Shown here: piece by piece, positions 61,350-64,000 of the stretch
How the letters are laid out: each line of letters opens with the position of its first letter
How positions within the stretch are numbered: position 1 is the first letter of the stretch
Notes under the pieces: generated by a model
Database searches by the model: none
The model's input: the letters and a program-made list of their open reading frames with translations, nothing else
Told to the model about the DNA's origin: nothing
Translations under genes and position numbers: made by a program
Source of the DNA: an uncultured Lachnospiraceae bacterium
GTDB taxonomy: Bacteria > Bacillota > Clostridia > Lachnospirales > Lachnospiraceae
DNA: 64,000 bases
Assembly (NCBI GenBank): GCA_947577185.1
Contig: CANPUE010000008.1
Location: forward strand, 58,060 to 122,059
Direction: 5' to 3'

Positions 61350-61448
61350 TTATCCAAAAATGGGCGCAGTAATCCCGTCAAAACGCAAAATTGCTGTTTT
61401 TGAGCGGCTGCTACTGCTGCAAATTGGTGTATATCCAAGTCCAGTCAT
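61350..61448 (-). CDS. Candidate 32-residue leader peptide upstream of the MFS gene
   Basis: A short frame beginning MTGLGYTPICSSS and ending GITAPIFG, with AAGGAG about 13 bases upstream. It ends 33 bases before the terminator hairpin. Another short frame (61411-61530, ending IYTNLQQ) overlaps it out of frame, so which is translated is uncertain. Ribosome stalling on such a peptide could release the attenuator. No homologue is claimed. Confidence 0.4.
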   Translation of the reverse strand: MTGLGYTPICSSSSRSKTAILRFDGITAPIFG

Positions 61449-61543
61449 TGTAAAACCTGTTCTCCTTCATCAGTCTTTTCGCCTGCCGGACTGCCTTCCA
61501 ATCGAAACCGGCTTTCCCGGTCAGTCTCATGCAGGACTTTTTC

Positions 61544-61572
61544 ATTCTATCACAGGATTTATGGAAATGCAA
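61544..61572 (-). promoter_or_regulatory. Leader promoter of the MFS-regulator-kinase operon
   Basis: On the minus strand TTGCAT (61567-61572) and TAGAAT (61544-61549) are 17 bp apart, about 310 bases before the MFS start, giving the long leader with peptide and terminator. Confidence 0.6.
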
Positions 61573-61768
61573 CGAAACTTTTGAATTATGAAAAATACAA
61601 AAATATGAAAAATCACGAGAATCACCTGTGTCTATTCAGGCACGAAACTGACTGTCTGGGCACTTTATACTCCGGCAGCGGCACAAGATGCTACAATAGG
61701 ATCAGGCGGATGTCAAAGTAACGGCATTCTCCGCATAGTTTTAAGAAAGGTACAGGTATAATGCAAAA

Positions 61769-62821
61769 ATGACACAGACAAATGAATCCAACAAAAAACA
61801 ACTTATTATCTTTCTCCTCATCGCCTACGGGGTCACTTACGTGATGGGGCTCCTGACCTGGTACGGAAGCACGATACCGGTCGAAATGAGCATATTTCCA
61901 AACGCTCAGATGTTCTACCCGGCGGCCGGCGTCATGCTGGCATATCTGCTCACCAGCTGGTCAGACAGCCTGCTGCCACGATGGTTTTATCTATGCTTTT
62001 TACTGGTCACTGTATTGATGCTCTCCTTCTGCGTGCTGTCCGTTGCCGCTCCGGAGCAGACAGTCACACTTTATGGAATGGCCGTCTCCGTGTGGGCAGT
62101 GCTCGGCCAATATGTATCGATCGGCGGAAGCGTCCTTTGTCTGGTTCTGCTTCTTTTATCAGGAAAAAAGAGACGCAGCGCTTACGGACTTGGATGGAAA
62201 AACTGGAAATCTTCCCTTATATGCATCGCTGCGTTTCTGCCCCTTTATTTTGGCCGCGCCGCGATTGCTTACGCCATGGACGGCCAGCCGGGCATGATAC
62301 TCGAAATCTTCAAAAATCCCGGCACCTGGACATATCTGCTCTTTCTCCCGGTCAATTTCTTTCTCTCCTGCGCGGCATTTCTGGGGGAAGAATACGGATG
62401 GCGCTATTACTTACAGCCTATTTTGCAAAAACGGTACGGCCTGCGGGGCGGCGTAGCGATTCTGGGCGTAGCGTGGGGCTTATGGCATATCTTTCTGGAC
62501 TTTTTTTACTATACTACACCGGATATGGGACTGATCATGACCATCTCTCAGATCATCACCTGCGTGACTCTCGGCATCTTTTTTGCCTGGGCTTACATGA
62601 AAACCCAAAATATCTGGGTGCCCGTGATCATACATTATCTAAACAACAACCTGGCGCTCGTAGTCGCTAACAACTATTCCACAGAAGTACTGGAAAATCA
62701 ACAGCTGACCTGGTCTATGATACCCGCCGCACTCCTTTTGGACGGCCTGCTCTTTGGCCTCTTCTTCCTTGCAAAAGAATTCCGGAAAAGCGATAACGTG
62801 ATGGAGAATGACACGCCTTAA
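61769..62821 (+). CDS. CPBP-family intramembrane metalloprotease
   Basis: A 350-residue protein with about eight membrane helices. The CPBP (Abi/CaaX) motifs are FLGEEYGWRYYL (EExxxR), WGLWHIFLDFF and VIIHYLNNN, supplying the Glu/His catalytic and metal sites. CPBP proteases cleave prenylated or small membrane peptides, and in Firmicutes are often linked to bacteriocin self-immunity. The start ATG overlaps a three-codon mini-frame (ATGCAAAAATGA). An extended -10 TGCTACAAT at 61689-61697 is a likely promoter. The gene next to it is convergent. Confidence 0.85.
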   Translation: MTQTNESNKKQLIIFLLIAYGVTYVMGLLTWYGSTIPVEMSIFPNAQMFYPAAGVMLAYLLTSWSDSLLPRWFYLCFLLVTVLMLSFCVLSVAAPEQTVTLYGMAVSVWAVLGQYVSIGGSVLCLVLLLLSGKKRRSAYGLGWKNWKSSLICIAAFLPLYFGRAAIAYAMDGQPGMILEIFKNPGTWTYLLFLPVNFFLSCAAFLGEEYGWRYYLQPILQKRYGLRGGVAILGVAWGLWHIFLDFFYYTTPDMGLIMTISQIITCVTLGIFFAWAYMKTQNIWVPVIIHYLNNNLALVVANNYSTEVLENQQLTWSMIPAALLLDGLLFGLFFLAKEFRKSDNVMENDTP

Positions 62822-62822
62822 C

Positions 62823-62862
62823 AAAAAACAGAGCATATAGATTTGCGTTTCTATATGCTCTG
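62823..62862 (-). terminator. Terminator overlapping the end of the GNAT gene
   Basis: A perfect 13-bp stem (62829-62841 and 62850-62862, loop 8 nt) is followed on the minus strand by six T. The GNAT stop codon (62851-62853) lies inside the stem, so a terminating ribosome would cover one arm. Confidence 0.85.
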
Positions 62863-63333
62863 AAAAGCGATCCGCCTGCTCCCATCCTCGATATAGATAT
62901 ACCCGCACCGCAAAAACTCATATTTTTCCAACAGATGCAGCATGATCTTATTATCATCATGCGTATCAATGCGGATATTGTTTATTTTGTCCCCGCAAAA
63001 AGACAATGCCGCCGCCAATATCCCTTTCACCTGTCCGTTTCCCGCAATCCTGTGCAGTGTCCCGTATGGTTCCTCATTTGGCCACGCACCCGCTTCAATC
63101 ACGCGATAGGTTGGGTCTTCGCCGATGATAAACGCAAAAACACCGCAGATTTCTCCCCGGTGCAGGATCACATATGCCTGATGTTTCTCAATATCCTCTC
63201 TGACCGTTTCAGGAGACGGCTTATCATCTCCCCACTGACTGGCATTGCCTGCGGCACGCATCTGCTCCCGCGCGTAAGCATAAATTTCCAGTATCTTCTC
63301 AAAGTCGTCAGGGACAGCAGATCGTATTGTCAT
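62851..63333 (-). CDS. GNAT-family N-acetyltransferase
   Basis: A 160-residue acetyltransferase: MTIRSAVPDDFEKILEIYAYAREQMR, the central strands GEICGVFAFIIGEDPTY, a loose acetyl-CoA loop region (NGQVKGILAAAL, in place of QxxGxG/A), then IRIDTHDDNKIMLHLLEKYEFLRCGYIYI, which is typical of the YjcF/RimI-like group. Substrate unknown. The start at 63333 (GAGG 4 bases upstream) is slightly preferred to the ATG at 63345. It follows the TfoX-like gene by 55 bases. Confidence 0.88.
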   Translation of the reverse strand: MTIRSAVPDDFEKILEIYAYAREQMRAAGNASQWGDDKPSPETVREDIEKHQAYVILHRGEICGVFAFIIGEDPTYRVIEAGAWPNEEPYGTLHRIAGNGQVKGILAAALSFCGDKINNIRIDTHDDNKIMLHLLEKYEFLRCGYIYIEDGSRRIAFQSI

Positions 63334-63388
63334 ATTTCCTCTCATTCCGCCAGAATTTTGGCGCTCCTCCTACGTTTTTCCAACTGGC

Positions 63389-63646
63389 TCACCTTTTCAG
63401 AAAATCGCTGAATTCTTTCAATTCTCTTTTTCTGTTTTCCGGAAGGCTGTTAAACTCCATATTGCAGACCGCACCTTCCAACGCATATAAATGTACCAGA
63501 CAGACATTGGGGTATTCTGCCTTTAATTTCACAAAAGCCTGCTCAGAGCCTGATTGAATCAGTTCCTCGGCTGAACAAATCCCTACAGAATCAAGCTTTT
63601 TTGCCATCTCCTTACCGATATTAATCATTGATGTTAATTCTGTCAT
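63389..63646 (-). CDS. TfoX C-terminal domain protein
   Basis: An 85-residue protein matching the TfoX/Sxy C-terminal domain alone: LTSMINIGKEMAKKLDSVGICSAEELIQSG with the helix-hairpin-helix-like NIG/VGI turns, then YALEGAVCNMEFNSLPENRKRELKEF. TfoX itself activates competence in gamma-proteobacteria, but free C-terminal domains in Firmicutes have no known role. It is likely co-transcribed with the GNAT gene. Confidence 0.88.
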   Translation of the reverse strand: MTELTSMINIGKEMAKKLDSVGICSAEELIQSGSEQAFVKLKAEYPNVCLVHLYALEGAVCNMEFNSLPENRKRELKEFSDFLKR

Positions 63647-63741
63647 TTTTTTACTCTTAGGCTCCTTTGTGCGCTGCGATACCTATAGTCAAAATTATCT
63701 CCTGATTCTCTTCACAGCTGACTTAGTAAAGCTGCATTACT

Positions 63742-64000
63742 CTATAAAATGATCCATTTCCCATTTTTTCTTGCTCCGATCCTGCTCAGAATGCCTTTCT
63801 CCTTCAGTTTCTTAACCGCATAGCGGATTCCATCTGTCGTAATTCCGATATTTTCTGCAAGCTGAATCTGCGTGATATTAGGATTGACACTGATTTCTTC
63901 TAATATCTTCCTTTCCGTCTGCGTCAGGTTTAACGATAAGCCGGAGGTAGTTTTTTGGGTAGTTTTTTGGGTAGTTTTTTGGGTAGTTTTTTGGGTAGTT
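63742..64000 (-). CDS. C-terminal part of a winged-helix DNA-binding protein with TTQK linker
   Basis: The frame enters from the right edge and ends at 63742. It gives at least four TTQK repeats, then a winged helix-turn-helix: LTQTERKILEEISVNPNITQIQLAENIGITTDGIRYAVKKLKEKGIL with wing RIGARKNGKWIIL. TTQK linkers before such a domain are common at the end of AlbA_2/Schlafen-type ATP-binding putative transcription regulators in Clostridia, which is the probable identity. The N-terminal part is outside the window. Confidence 0.75.
   Translation of the reverse strand, partial: TTQKTTQKTTQKTTQKTTSGLSLNLTQTERKILEEISVNPNITQIQLAENIGITTDGIRYAVKKLKEKGILSRIGARKNGKWIIL
63947..64000 (-). repeat. 12-bp tandem repeat encoding the TTQK linker
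   Basis: About four and a half copies of a 12-bp unit (GTAGTTTTTTGG on the plus strand), continuing past the window edge. Each copy adds TTQK in frame, so gain or loss changes only the linker length. Confidence 0.9.

Noticed and set aside
61360..61584. Plus-strand 74-residue frame in the MFS leader
   Set aside because: No ribosome binding site; the minus strand has a promoter, short leader frames and a terminator that explain the region better.

Overview
The window looks like chromosome from a gut-type Lachnospiraceae (Clostridia) bacterium. The basis is family content: many hybrid histidine kinases, MATE pumps, a DUF4317-like protein, a CPBP protease, a TfoX C-terminal protein, sigma-A type promoters, AGGAGG-like ribosome binding sites and occasional GTG/TTG starts. 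The genus cannot be named from the sequence alone. I found no rRNA, tRNA, CRISPR array, IS element or prophage. Most genes lie on the minus strand.

Layout. 1-1365 holds a nitrilase-fold gene cut by the left edge. 1619-3054 is nudix-pyrF with its own promoter. 3142-19893 is a run of 15 minus-strand genes with short gaps. In transcription order these are REC-HD-GYP, a PAS kinase, a degenerate REC-HD-GYP, CheR, CheB, CheY, CheA, CheW, an MCP, a free Hpt, a membrane hybrid kinase, a lipoprotein, a YdcF-type membrane protein and a TPR lipoprotein (14 named proteins, plus an intercistronic hairpin after the MCP). It reads as one chemosensory array merged with a multistep phosphorelay whose recognisable output is c-di-GMP breakdown. 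20388-27798 carries a PAS/REC hybrid kinase and an Lhr helicase. 27957-30278 is a MATE pump divergent from its MerR regulator.

30289-39190 is a four-gene operon. It starts with a secreted 1879-residue M60-type metallopeptidase carrying a dockerin. Next is a membrane-anchored cohesin-like protein whose cytoplasmic tail is thirteen 14-residue SPKK-type repeats. A DUF4317-like protein and a helical repeat-like protein follow. This is the most unusual part of the window. 39493-42526 is a copper operon (csoR-copA) with a CopZ-like domain fused to the end of CopA and its own internal ribosome binding site.

42915-51138 contains an AraC regulator, a MATE/M18 aminopeptidase pair, and a MerR-controlled FtsX-type ABC exporter. 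51231-56444 is a lantibiotic-immunity-like ABC transporter (LanFEG type) divergent from a response regulator/kinase pair, with a cluster of hairpin repeats between them. 56489-57366 is an Rrf2 regulator plus cupin. 57573-61572 is a lipoprotein convergent with an MFS pump, response regulator and kinase operon that has a probable attenuator leader. 61769-64000 contains a CPBP protease, a GNAT acetyltransferase, a TfoX C-terminal protein and the end of a winged-helix protein with a TTQK repeat. The second half is dominated by antibiotic or peptide stress export, each exporter paired with a sensor or one-component regulator.
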